Positions 1 through 6,271 of a DNA stretch of 10,988 nt are shown here, piece after piece; position 1 is the first letter of the stretch, and every line of letters starts with the position of its first letter. A program made the position numbers and the translations under genes. The DNA is from Leptolyngbyaceae cyanobacterium CSSed165cm_216 (GTDB lineage: Bacteria > Cyanobacteriota > Cyanobacteriia > Phormidesmidales > Phormidesmidaceae). The notes under the pieces were generated by a model, which searched no databases, had not been told where the DNA came from, and was given only the letters and a program-made list of their open reading frames with translations. The stretch covers positions 1 to 10,988 of the forward strand of contig SLIY01000074.1 of the NCBI GenBank assembly GCA_007135385.1, written 5' to 3'.

Positions 1-460
1 CCGCTAGCGCCGTGGCCTGGGCCGGACTAATGCCCCGGGCAATGGTAATGGCCTCGATAGATTCATAGCCCGCCCGGTCTAGCCGCTGCTGAATTTCTGC
101 CGCCGGAATCTTGAGCACCGTTGAGAGTCGATCAATCACCCGTGGCCAATCAGACCGAGGCAGGGCAATGGGCCAGATAGATACCGCATGGGATAAGCGG
201 CTACCGGCTAAAATCTTGCCGTTGCGGTCAAAAATGGTGCCCCGAGCCGGTCGCTCAGGTACCAGCCGAATCCGATTGCTGTCGGCTAACTGGCGATTGC
301 GATCGCCCTGCACCACTTGTAGCTGAAATAGGCGCAGCCCAAACGCCCCGAATAACACCCCTGTCACCAGCAGCATAAATACCACGGCCTGAAAGCTGCG
401 GCCAACGGTGCGACCCCGGAGGGTATTGGGCACAGGAGGAAGATTTTGCAGTAGAGCCAT
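1..460 (-). CDS. mrdA: Penicillin-binding protein 2, N-terminal part (gene cut by window start)
   Basis: The first 153 codons of a class B penicillin-binding protein, the transpeptidase that cross-links peptidoglycan in the elongation complex with RodA. The sequence shows a short cytoplasmic N-terminus, one membrane anchor at about residues 23-45 (ending GAFGLRLFQLQ), then the class B signature R-G-x-I-F-D-R-N-G at about 73-81 and the start of the non-catalytic pedestal domain. The catalytic Ser-x-x-Lys lies outside the window. The ATG at 460 fits the family start; no clear Shine-Dalgarno sequence precedes it, which is common in cyanobacteria. The gap to the upstream same-strand gene is 84 bp and holds a plausible promoter of its own. 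FtsI (PBP3) is the main alternative, but the QVVQGDRN and IFDRNGKILA segments fit PBP2 better. Confidence 0.87.
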   Translation of the reverse strand, partial: MALLQNLPPVPNTLRGRTVGRSFQAVVFMLLVTGVLFGAFGLRLFQLQVVQGDRNRQLADSNRIRLVPERPARGTIFDRNGKILAGSRLSHAVSIWPIALPRSDWPRVIDRLSTVLKIPAAEIQQRLDRAGYESIEAITIARGISPAQATALA

Positions 461-478
461 AGGGCGAAAAGAGCGCAA

Positions 479-521
479 AACAATCGCAGCCTCCCATTGT
501 ATAGCACTGCTACCGATTGTT
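479..521. repeat. 8-bp inverted repeat between the 745-aa gene and mrdA
   Basis: AACAATCG at 479-486 is exactly complementary in reverse to CGATTGTT at 514-521, with 27 bases between. On the minus strand it follows the stop codon of the 745-aa gene and is followed by TTTTGCG, so it could form a weak 3' structure for that transcript, but it also brackets the candidate mrdA promoter. The long loop and short T run argue against a strong intrinsic terminator. Confidence 0.3.
496..506 (-). promoter_or_regulatory. Candidate extended -10 promoter element for mrdA
   Basis: On the minus strand the sequence reads TGCTATACAAT, a TGn-extended -10 box about 36 bases upstream of the mrdA ATG, which would give a 5' leader of roughly 30 bases. 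No convincing -35 box is seen, as is usual for extended -10 promoters. The call rests on pattern match only. Confidence 0.35.
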
Positions 522-544
522 AGGCCGGCCCTGGGTCAGTGGTG

Positions 545-2782
545 CTAATACCCGACATATAGGGCACCCGTGTACAGGATGTCAGTGTGGCTAGGGGCAT
601 GATTGGCGGCGGATTTCGTTAGGCTGGGGCGAGCAGGATGCTCGGGCTGGGGCGGCACTACAGCCAGGGGCGATCGCCTGCTGAGTCCTGCCTGAGGCTC
701 ATCCCCATCTGGGGGCTGACCCTGATCTAAGGTGGGTGGGGCAACGTCAATCGGTGCCGGAGCTGGAATGGTGGGGGCTGAGAGGCTGGGAGGGGGGGGC
801 GCGATCGGCACTGGCGCTGGAGCCGACGGGGTCTCTGCCGCGGGTGGCGTTAGGGGGGCTGGCGGGGTGACCACCGTTGGACTGGGGGCTGGAGCCGCCG
901 GCTTCGGGGCTGGCCCGGGTACCGTCTCGATCCGCCTAGGCAGGGGCGGGGTGGACCGACCCCTGGGGGTGGTTCTGGGGCCGGCACTGGGTATGGTAGG
1001 GGCCTGGTTGGGTAGCGGCACCGCGTCCGTTTCGAGCTCAGCAGCCAACCTCTCTTGAGCCTCGAGGGCATCATCTGGGGTCTCTGACGTAGTTGGCTCC
1101 GGGGTCTGGGCCGCCCGCTGCAGAGCCCGCTGGCGAGCCTGTTCCTGGGCAAAAATCTGCTGCTGCCAACCGGCTATGGCCGCTTGAGCTTCACTGTAAA
1201 GGGCACGCCCTGAGGCGACGGTAGAGGCGGTGGCGATCGCCTGGGTGAGTTCGCCGCGATCGGCCATGGCCTTCGCCTGATTCAGGGTAGGCCGATCTTC
1301 AATCGCCTGAATTTTGTTGGTCCAAACGTAAATCCAGCTTTGGGCCTCTCCCCGCAAGGCCCGGTGGAGAGCAACTCCGTTGGCCGATTGAATAGCCGCC
1401 TGCAGCCCACCAATGGTTTCTGCTTGGGCTAGCTGGTGGGCTTTGACCAGGTAGGGTCGATCTTCGATGCGCTCCATTTCTTGACGCCAATGGGCAATCA
1501 TCGTCTGGGCCTCAACCCGGCGGGGATGGCCGATGGGGACTTTTTGGGCCTGGGTGATGGCGAGCTTGACGGTGTCCAGAGTCCTAACCTGGCCGATGGC
1601 CTGAGCCAGTTGTAGCTGAGCCAGATCCCCCAGGTAGGTTTGCCAGGTGTCCACATTGGATTTAGCCTGACCGTAGTACGGGCTATCCGCTGGGATCTGA
1701 TTCGCCACCATCATCGCCTGATAGAGCTTGATCAGTTGGTCGGGAGCACCCCGCCAGGTGCTCAAGCTGGTCTGGGCCTGTTGCCGTGACTCACTCAGCC
1801 AAATCATTTCTTGGGCCACCTTGGCCCGCTGGGGGTTGAGCGCTGCCTGACGCCCCAGTTGGGTGGCGGTGGCCAGATCAGCCCCATACCACTTATCCAG
1901 AGCCAGGGTAAGCAATAGGTCGCTCCAGCGGTTTAGATAGGGCTGGGCGTGGGTCCAGGCATAGGTGGCCTGATCGATTTGACTAGCCGTGCGCAGGGCT
2001 CCCCCCAGGCGATCGGCACCTCCCGGAGCGGCCTGGGCAATCGCTTGATCGAGCAGCGTCTGAGCTTGGCGCTCCTGACGAATTTGTCGTGACAGGGTCT
2101 GCACCTGCTCCCCTCGCCAGTAGGGATTACGCAGATCTGACAGGGCCTGCACCTGTTGGGATGCTTTGCCCCAGTCTTTAACCTGTAAAGCCTCCTGGGC
2201 GGTTGCCACAATCGCCTCGCCGGTTTCCCATTCAGCATTCCAGCTATCCAGCACCGCCTGGGCTTGATCATAGACAGTGCTATGGGCCGGAATATGCCCA
2301 ACCAGCGCTCTAGCATCCTCGAGTTGGCCCGCTTGTAACTGTTGATTGGCCGCCTGGAGTGCGACCCGAGACCACTGATCAACCAGGGGCTGCACTTCAT
2401 AGTACAAGGGATGACCAGTTTCCCAGGCGGCGATCAGGTCTAAGCTAGCCAGAACATCGTCTAACTGGCCCGACTCAGCCGCGATTTGAGCACAGTAGAG
2501 CTCCGCCCGATCGCTGGTGATGGACGCGGTATTGTCGCAGTTAGCCACCGGGGGCAGATTAACCAACCAGACAAACGCCCCAACGGCTGCCCCAGTCGTG
2601 AGCCCGCAGCTAATTAACGAAATTAATAGCCACCGCCAGGTCTGGTTGCCCTTAGGGGCTGGAGGCATGACCTCTGGCAGAGCCATAGCCCCATCGGCCC
2701 CTTCCATCTGGAGGGAGAACGGGTCAATATCTTGGGGAATGCCCAGAGGTTGGGACCCAGGGCGATGAGGCTGATTCAGCAT
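545..2782 (-). CDS. Membrane-anchored helical-repeat protein with Pro-rich tail, unknown function
   Basis: A 745-residue protein not assigned to a named family. Residues 1-49 are a polar cytoplasmic segment; about 50-76 form one hydrophobic membrane helix; two cysteines (82 and 97) follow just outside it and could pair. From about 85 to 555 the chain is Ala/Gln/Trp-rich and helical, with about nine degenerate repeats of 45-70 residues, each containing a core like Y-x-E/Q-A-Q-x-x-I/V-x-x-W (for example near 128-137, 171-181, 370-380, 423-432, 477-487 and 529-539). This recalls TPR-like solenoids, although no canonical TPR is clear. Residues 560-725 are Pro/Ala/Thr-rich and low complexity, and the C-terminus is a short tyrosine-containing tail. 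Cyanobacterial proteins of this kind are often labelled 'chromosome segregation ATPase', but no Walker motif is visible, so that label is not supported. The ATG at 2782 is the first start. Confidence 0.8.
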   Translation of the reverse strand: MLNQPHRPGSQPLGIPQDIDPFSLQMEGADGAMALPEVMPPAPKGNQTWRWLLISLISCGLTTGAAVGAFVWLVNLPPVANCDNTASITSDRAELYCAQIAAESGQLDDVLASLDLIAAWETGHPLYYEVQPLVDQWSRVALQAANQQLQAGQLEDARALVGHIPAHSTVYDQAQAVLDSWNAEWETGEAIVATAQEALQVKDWGKASQQVQALSDLRNPYWRGEQVQTLSRQIRQERQAQTLLDQAIAQAAPGGADRLGGALRTASQIDQATYAWTHAQPYLNRWSDLLLTLALDKWYGADLATATQLGRQAALNPQRAKVAQEMIWLSESRQQAQTSLSTWRGAPDQLIKLYQAMMVANQIPADSPYYGQAKSNVDTWQTYLGDLAQLQLAQAIGQVRTLDTVKLAITQAQKVPIGHPRRVEAQTMIAHWRQEMERIEDRPYLVKAHQLAQAETIGGLQAAIQSANGVALHRALRGEAQSWIYVWTNKIQAIEDRPTLNQAKAMADRGELTQAIATASTVASGRALYSEAQAAIAGWQQQIFAQEQARQRALQRAAQTPEPTTSETPDDALEAQERLAAELETDAVPLPNQAPTIPSAGPRTTPRGRSTPPLPRRIETVPGPAPKPAAPAPSPTVVTPPAPLTPPAAETPSAPAPVPIAPPPPSLSAPTIPAPAPIDVAPPTLDQGQPPDGDEPQAGLSRRSPLAVVPPQPEHPARPSLTKSAANHAPSHTDILYTGALYVGY

Positions 2783-2838
2783 CCTATTTGGGTTCCTTAT
2801 GATGGCCTAGTACTGGCTGGCTGGAATGCGACCACCTT

Positions 2839-2876
2839 TACTGAGAGTGTCAGGTACTGAGAGTGTCAGTACCTGA
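2839..2876. repeat. 16-bp tandem repeat forming a perfect 11-bp stem-loop
   Basis: TACTGAGAGTGTCAG occurs at 2839-2853 and again at 2855-2869 (period 16). The second copy plus its flanks forms TCAGGTACTGA (2850-2860), loop GAGTG (2861-2865), TCAGTACCTGA (2866-2876), a perfect 11-bp stem. It sits 68 bp upstream of the 745-aa start codon. No T run follows on either strand, so it is not a typical intrinsic terminator; a leader structure, a protein-binding dyad or a mobile mini-repeat are all possible. Confidence 0.7.
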
Positions 2877-2996
2877 GGGTATTAGGTAACAGGGGTCAGG
2901 TATCAGAACTGGTTGGCCGAGTTGTGCCGCAAAGTACTTAAGGTTAAATCTACCTAAATCTTCTCAGAAGAAGATAAGGAACCGTCAGGATTTCTT

Positions 2997-3014
2997 AGTT
3001 TTTAACGAAAAACT
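2997..3014. repeat. A/T-rich hairpin with 7-bp stem
   Basis: AGTTTTT (2997-3003), loop AACG (3004-3007), AAAAACT (3008-3014). The stem can be extended by one wobble and one A-T pair. It lies about 105 bp past the folB stop on the minus strand. The stem is weak (A/T only) and lacks a following T run; it may be a transcription-end remnant or chance. Confidence 0.35.
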
Positions 3015-3120
3015 GATTTAACGAGCAACTGAGTCGGTCAGCTGCCCCTGCCCCCCAACCCCCGATACCCAGCACCTGATCCTCTCCCCAATGGCTCAGC
3101 GTTAAGGTCTACTTTTTGTG

Positions 3121-3489
3121 CTATTGGTCCCGGCGATCGCGGCTAATTTCTACCGCCACCTGGCCACCAAAATCAGGGATGGGGGGGTGGAGTTTAGTCA
3201 GCTTTACCCTCACCCGGTGAAGTCTAGGGTCACTGGCTAAAGCCGCAGCGGCGATCGCCCCCGCTAGACGTTCAATCAAGGTAAACGTTTGCTGACGAAT
3301 AATTTGCTGGGTCTGGGTAATCACCAGGCGATAGTCGTGGGTATCCCTGAGGCGATCGCTCTGAGTGGCGATCGTCAGATCGAGATAGAGGGTGATGTCT
3401 GCTTCAAACCACTGGCCGAGAACTGTTTCTTCAGGCAGGGCCCCGGTATAACCGTAGGCCCGAATACCCGTTAGGTGGATAGCGTCCAT
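3121..3489 (-). CDS. folB: Dihydroneopterin aldolase
   Basis: Cytoplasmic enzyme of folate synthesis that converts 7,8-dihydroneopterin to 6-hydroxymethyl-7,8-dihydropterin and glycolaldehyde; family members act as octamers. The 122 residues match the usual family length. Visible signatures are I-x-A-Y-G-Y-T-G near residues 9-16, the LPEE segment carrying the conserved glutamate (about 20-21), D-Y-R with Tyr53, the F-T-L-I-E-R-L-A helix (69-76), and V-R-V-K-L-T-K-L-H-P-P-I-P near 93-105 with Lys99 in the position of the catalytic lysine. The ATG at 3489 gives the standard N-terminus. It stands alone: 85 bp separate it from the ABC gene upstream and 338 bp from the gene downstream. Three HIP1 octamers lie inside or at the edge of the gene. 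Confidence 0.93.
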   Translation of the reverse strand: MDAIHLTGIRAYGYTGALPEETVLGQWFEADITLYLDLTIATQSDRLRDTHDYRLVITQTQQIIRQQTFTLIERLAGAIAAAALASDPRLHRVRVKLTKLHPPIPDFGGQVAVEISRDRRDQ

Positions 3490-3574
3490 AAAAACGAAGG
3501 AGTAGGTCAGAACGACGCTATCAGGAAGTGTCTCCCGGTTCCAACCTACCCGTGTCTATCTGGTAACGCCTTGG

Positions 3575-4666
3575 CTATAGCATCCGTTCCTCTTGGGGAG
3601 GGAGGGCGCTATCGTCAAACACATCACTGGCGTCAGGGGTGGTGGTCAGCCCAAACCCTTCAACCACCTGGGCAATCGTCACGGACAGGCGATCGGGATC
3701 AACGCCGCCAATGCCAAGGCTGTCAACCTCAGGGCCCAGGTAAAGCCGATCCATGGCAATGGACATGCGCTCTGACTCGATCGCCACATCAAACAGCTCG
3801 TCATCGGCCAATTCGGTGACCACTGCTAGGGCCGCATCAGGATCCTCTAGGGCTACTTTCAGTCCTCGCAGGTAGGCTGCTACAAACCCTTGCACCACCT
3901 CCAGGTTCTCCTCTAGGAAGTCCTTACGCACAATCAAGGCGTTGCCGTAAAGATCGAGGCCATAATCGTTGTAATAAAATACATTCAAATCTTCGGGGGG
4001 CAGACCTAGCTTTTGGTGCAGCACTGGCAGGCAGGAGATGGAAAAACAGGAAATGCCATCGGCGTTACCCTGAGCCAGTAAGCTTTCCCGCAGTTGAGGC
4101 TCGACGTTAGTCCATTCCACACTATCAGGATCGGCTCCCACCTCTTGGGCCAGCACTGGCCATAGCCGCCGGGGGCCATCCCCAGCCGGAGCGGCCAGGT
4201 TAGCGCCTTCCAGGTCGGCGGGGGTGTCAATGCCCGACTCGGCCTTGGTGACAATGGTGAAGGGGGAGCGGTTGAACTTAATAGCTACCGCCACCAGTTG
4301 TTCGTCGGGGTTCTGTTCGTTGAACTCAATCATCGAGTACATGTCCCCTTCGCCAATGTCGTACTGGCCAGCGGCCACTTTGGTAATTGAGTCGGCAGAT
4401 CCAAAGCCCCGCTCAAAGGTAACATCTAGCCCTTCTTCAGCGAAGTAGCCATTTTCGAGGGCGATTGCCAGAGGGGCATCGACCCCCTGAAACAACCAAG
4501 ACAACGTAAACTTGACTGGAGTTAGCTCAGCGGTTTCGGCGGCGGTTTCTGTATCTTCGCTGGCGGTAGGCTCAGTGGTCGTCACATCCGTGGCTTCGCC
4601 ACAGGCCACTAAACCGAGGGTCGCCGCTAACAGCAAAGAACCCGCTAAGGAACGAATCGACATCAT
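3575..4666 (-). CDS. ABC transporter substrate-binding lipoprotein (SsuA/TauA/NMT1 type)
   Basis: Periplasmic solute-binding protein of the nitrate/sulfonate/taurine/pyrimidine-precursor group, tethered as a lipoprotein. A signal peptide runs through LAGSLLLAATLG into the lipobox L-V-A-C, and a Thr/Glu-rich linker follows. The NMT1/SBP_bac_9-like fold begins at VKFTLSWLFQG, with the typical A-L-E-N-G-Y-F-A-E-E-G-L-D-V-T segment and the hinge segment TKVAAGQYDIGEGD. A middle S-C-F-S-I-S-C motif may be a disulfide. The ATG at 4666 is preferred because a GGAG lies 11 bases upstream; a GTG at 4678 in the same frame would overlap that GGAG. The gene diverges from a matching permease gene. The substrate cannot be read from the sequence; sulfonate, taurine, a thiamine precursor or another small molecule are open. 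No ATPase is in the window. Confidence 0.88.
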   Translation of the reverse strand: MMSIRSLAGSLLLAATLGLVACGEATDVTTTEPTASEDTETAAETAELTPVKFTLSWLFQGVDAPLAIALENGYFAEEGLDVTFERGFGSADSITKVAAGQYDIGEGDMYSMIEFNEQNPDEQLVAVAIKFNRSPFTIVTKAESGIDTPADLEGANLAAPAGDGPRRLWPVLAQEVGADPDSVEWTNVEPQLRESLLAQGNADGISCFSISCLPVLHQKLGLPPEDLNVFYYNDYGLDLYGNALIVRKDFLEENLEVVQGFVAAYLRGLKVALEDPDAALAVVTELADDELFDVAIESERMSIAMDRLYLGPEVDSLGIGGVDPDRLSVTIAQVVEGFGLTTTPDASDVFDDSALPPQEERML

Positions 4667-4687
4667 AATGGGGGACACTCCGTTACC

Positions 4688-4701
4688 AATTTGACCAAAT
4701 T
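4688..4701. promoter_or_regulatory. Dyad AATTTG-AC-CAAATT in the divergent ABC promoter region
   Basis: A perfect 6+6 bp inverted repeat with a 2-bp centre lies in the gap between the divergent substrate-binding protein and permease genes. It overlaps the candidate -35 box of the plus-strand promoter and lies 22 bp upstream of the minus-strand start, so a bound regulator could affect both genes. No regulator is identified. Confidence 0.35.
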
Positions 4702-4719
4702 TAAATCGTCCTCTACATA
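4691..4719 (+). promoter_or_regulatory. Candidate sigma70-type promoter for the permease operon
   Basis: TTGACC (4691-4696) and TACATA (4714-4719) are separated by 17 bp, a fair match to the -35/-10 pattern. It would start transcription near 4726 and leave a leader of about 120 bases before the permease start. Pattern match only. Confidence 0.33.
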
Positions 4720-4846
4720 TAGTGGCTGTATACCGAGAAATTAGTAACCTGCACTACCAATACCCGGAAACCTGGGGCAATTCTCCAAGGGCCTGGGGTG
4801 CGATCGTCGCTAATCTCCGCCAATTTTCCCTGTGACGGCTGAAGCC

Positions 4847-5614
4847 ATGAATTTTAATAAGTTTCTGAAAACTCGGCTGGCGGCTTACGTGCTGCCTACA
4901 ATCGCCCTAGTCGTCCTGCTGATAGCCTGGGAAGCCGCCAGCCGCTTGATGCAAGTGCCAACGTTTATTTTGCCTGCCCCTACCGATGTGTGGGCCGCTG
5001 CCCAAGCCTACAGTACCACTGTGTGGCGCAATAGCATCCATACCCTCACCACCACCATGATTGGGTTTTTGATGGGGTTGCTGCTGGGGGTGTTTTTGGG
5101 ATTTTTAATCGGCTATTCCCGCTTGGCCTATGTGGTGTTGTACCCGTTGCTGGTCGGGTTCAATACGATTCCTAAGGTGGCTCTGGTGCCGTTGCTGGCC
5201 ATCTGGTTTGGCATTGGGGCCGTCCCCGCAGTGATTACCGCCTTCACCCTAGCGTTCTTCCCGATTGTGGTGAATGTGGCAGCAGGGTTAGCCACGGTTG
5301 AACCAGAAATGCAAGATGTGCTGCGCTCCCTGGGAGCCTCCCCCTGGGAGGTTTTTCAGAAAGTCGGCTTTCCCCATTCCTTACCCTACCTGTTTGCCTC
5401 ATTGAAAGTGGCGATTTCCCAAGCCTTTATTGGTTCGGTGATTTCTGAAACTGTGGCCTCTAACCGGGGGATTGGCTATGTGATTGTTACCGCTAGCTCT
5501 AGCTTTAATGTTCCCTTAGCCTTTGTGGCCATCTTAGCCCTGGCCGCTATGGGGATTTTGCTTTATGGCTGTTTTGCCCTGATCGAGCAACGCACCATTC
5601 ACTGGGCTCGCTAG
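4847..5614 (+). CDS. ABC transporter permease (SsuC/TauC type)
   Basis: Inner-membrane subunit of an importer of the nitrate/sulfonate/taurine class (BPD_transp_1 fold). About six hydrophobic segments are visible, beginning with VLPTIALVVLLIAW, followed by the family-typical F-I-L-P-A-P-T-D-V-W-A-A stretch. The EAA loop that docks the ATPase lies at about residues 158-180 (V-L-R-S-L-G-A-S-P-W-E-V-F, then F-P-H-S-L-P-Y). The length of 255 residues is normal. The ATG at 4847 gives the usual short N-terminus before the first membrane helix; an in-frame GTG at 4832 would add five residues, and neither start has a strong Shine-Dalgarno sequence. Divergence from the substrate-binding gene suggests one transporter. 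The ATPase gene does not follow, so the ATPase must be encoded elsewhere. Confidence 0.9.
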   Translation: MNFNKFLKTRLAAYVLPTIALVVLLIAWEAASRLMQVPTFILPAPTDVWAAAQAYSTTVWRNSIHTLTTTMIGFLMGLLLGVFLGFLIGYSRLAYVVLYPLLVGFNTIPKVALVPLLAIWFGIGAVPAVITAFTLAFFPIVVNVAAGLATVEPEMQDVLRSLGASPWEVFQKVGFPHSLPYLFASLKVAISQAFIGSVISETVASNRGIGYVIVTASSSFNVPLAFVAILALAAMGILLYGCFALIEQRTIHWAR

Positions 5615-5620
5615 GTCAGA

Positions 5621-5645
5621 AACCGGGGTGCTGTACCAGCCGGTT
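5621..5645 (+). repeat. Intercistronic stem-loop after the permease gene
   Basis: AACCGG (5621-5626) pairs with CCGGTT (5640-5645), and inside it GGT (5627-5629) can pair with ACC (5635-5637) around a 5-base loop, leaving an AG bulge. It begins 7 bp after the permease stop and ends 22 bp before the next start. No T run follows, so it is more likely an mRNA-stabilising or processing hairpin within an operon than a terminator. Confidence 0.4.
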
Positions 5646-5666
5646 CGCCGCAACGAGGGATGAGGA

Positions 5667-6233
5667 ATGGCTCCTGATGACAACCAATCTAGTGACGAGA
5701 TCACGTCTGCGGCTGAATCTACCACCTGGGTGATCGCCCTTAGTAGTGGGCTGATTGTGTTGGGGGGATTGGCTATTCTTATGCCCACCCTGGCCTCGGC
5801 GGTAGTCACCTCGATGATTGGGCGGATTGTCTTGGTTGGCGGTGGGCTGCAACTGACTGAGGCGTTTAAGGCCAAACCGGTCAGAGGGTTTTGGCTGAAT
5901 TTATTAGTCGGAGCCCTATACGCGATCGCTGGCCTGTACATTGTGCTGAATCCCCTGCTGGCCACAGCTGCCCTGACCCTGGTGTTGGGTTGGCTGTTCA
6001 CGGTAGAGGGAATCTTTACTATCGCCATGGCCTTTGTCCATCGGGCGGGACGGGCCCTGTCGTGGCTGGTGGTGCTGAACGGTGTGATTACTCTAATTCT
6101 GGGGATTTTCACTATTAACCAGTGGCCCATGACGGCCTTCTGGGTGATTGGATTTTATGTGGGCGTCAGCTTAGTGTTTAGTGGAGTGTCTCTCTTAGCG
6201 GCTGCCCTTGATTTGCGCAAACGGCTGCCTTAG
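5667..6233 (+). CDS. HdeD family (DUF308) membrane protein
   Basis: A small integral membrane protein of 188 residues. After a polar N-terminus (1-20) come six hydrophobic segments, at about 21-42, 45-62, 75-96, 100-122, 129-150 and 154-180, separated by very short loops. The G-x-x-x-I-x-x-G-x-x-I/L-x-x-P pattern of HdeD/DUF308 (GLIVLGGLAILMPTLA) and its later counterpart A-I-A-G-L-Y-I-V-L-N-P are visible, as expected for the internal repeats of this family. HdeD was first described in the E. coli acid-resistance island, but the molecular role of the family is not settled. AGGG at 5656-5659 is a fair ribosome binding site for the ATG at 5667. It lies 52 bp after the permease gene and 38 bp before the hydrolase gene, on the same strand, so the three may share a transcript. 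Confidence 0.85.
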   Translation: MAPDDNQSSDEITSAAESTTWVIALSSGLIVLGGLAILMPTLASAVVTSMIGRIVLVGGGLQLTEAFKAKPVRGFWLNLLVGALYAIAGLYIVLNPLLATAALTLVLGWLFTVEGIFTIAMAFVHRAGRALSWLVVLNGVITLILGIFTINQWPMTAFWVIGFYVGVSLVFSGVSLLAAALDLRKRLP

Positions 6234-6271
6234 GCAAAGCATTCTCCTATCTCTATCGCTGGACCCCAGGT

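Larger units (their letters stand above)
2783..3120. other. 338-bp gene-free interval with short repeats and dyads
   Basis: No credible ORF. The stretch holds, from low to high coordinates: a 16-bp tandem repeat that creates an 11-bp stem-loop (2839-2876); a run of degenerate AGGTAxxx units (about 2879-2907); the odd palindrome TCTTCT-C-AGAAGA (2959-2971); an A/T hairpin (2997-3014); and a C-rich tract (3042-3064) like others found between cyanobacterial genes. It must contain the promoter of the 745-aa gene, unless that gene is co-transcribed with folB, but no clear -35/-10 pair was found on the minus strand. Confidence 0.6.

Noticed and set aside
523..530. GGCCGGCC palindrome downstream of the 745-aa gene
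   Set aside because: A single short GC palindrome without a T run; likely chance in GC-rich DNA.
792..799. G8 homopolymer as a phase-variation tract in the 745-aa gene
   Set aside because: It encodes a proline run in a Pro-rich tail near the 3' end; similar G7 runs occur in other genes here, and no regulatory consequence is evident.
732..1152. Long open frames opposite or alongside the 745-aa gene, Gly- or Pro-rich
   Set aside because: They are mirror images of the Pro/Ala-rich coding stretch; composition is an artefact of GC-rich codons and no family resemblance is visible.
2854..2872. Possible NtcA site GTA...TAC
   Set aside because: The half sites are 13 bp apart rather than 8; the symmetry is explained by the 11-bp stem-loop.
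2936..2960. Possible Pho box (minus-strand TTTAACCT)
   Set aside because: Only one 8-mer resembles CTTAACCT; the neighbours at 11-bp spacing match at four or fewer positions.
4512..4694. Val/Ser-rich plus-strand frame opposite the signal peptide of the binding protein
   Set aside because: It is the complement of the lipoprotein signal and linker region; no start context or homology signal.
5534..6130. 198-codon minus-strand frame opposite the HdeD-like gene
   Set aside because: The plus strand encodes a clear DUF308 membrane protein with a ribosome binding site; the antisense frame shows no domain.
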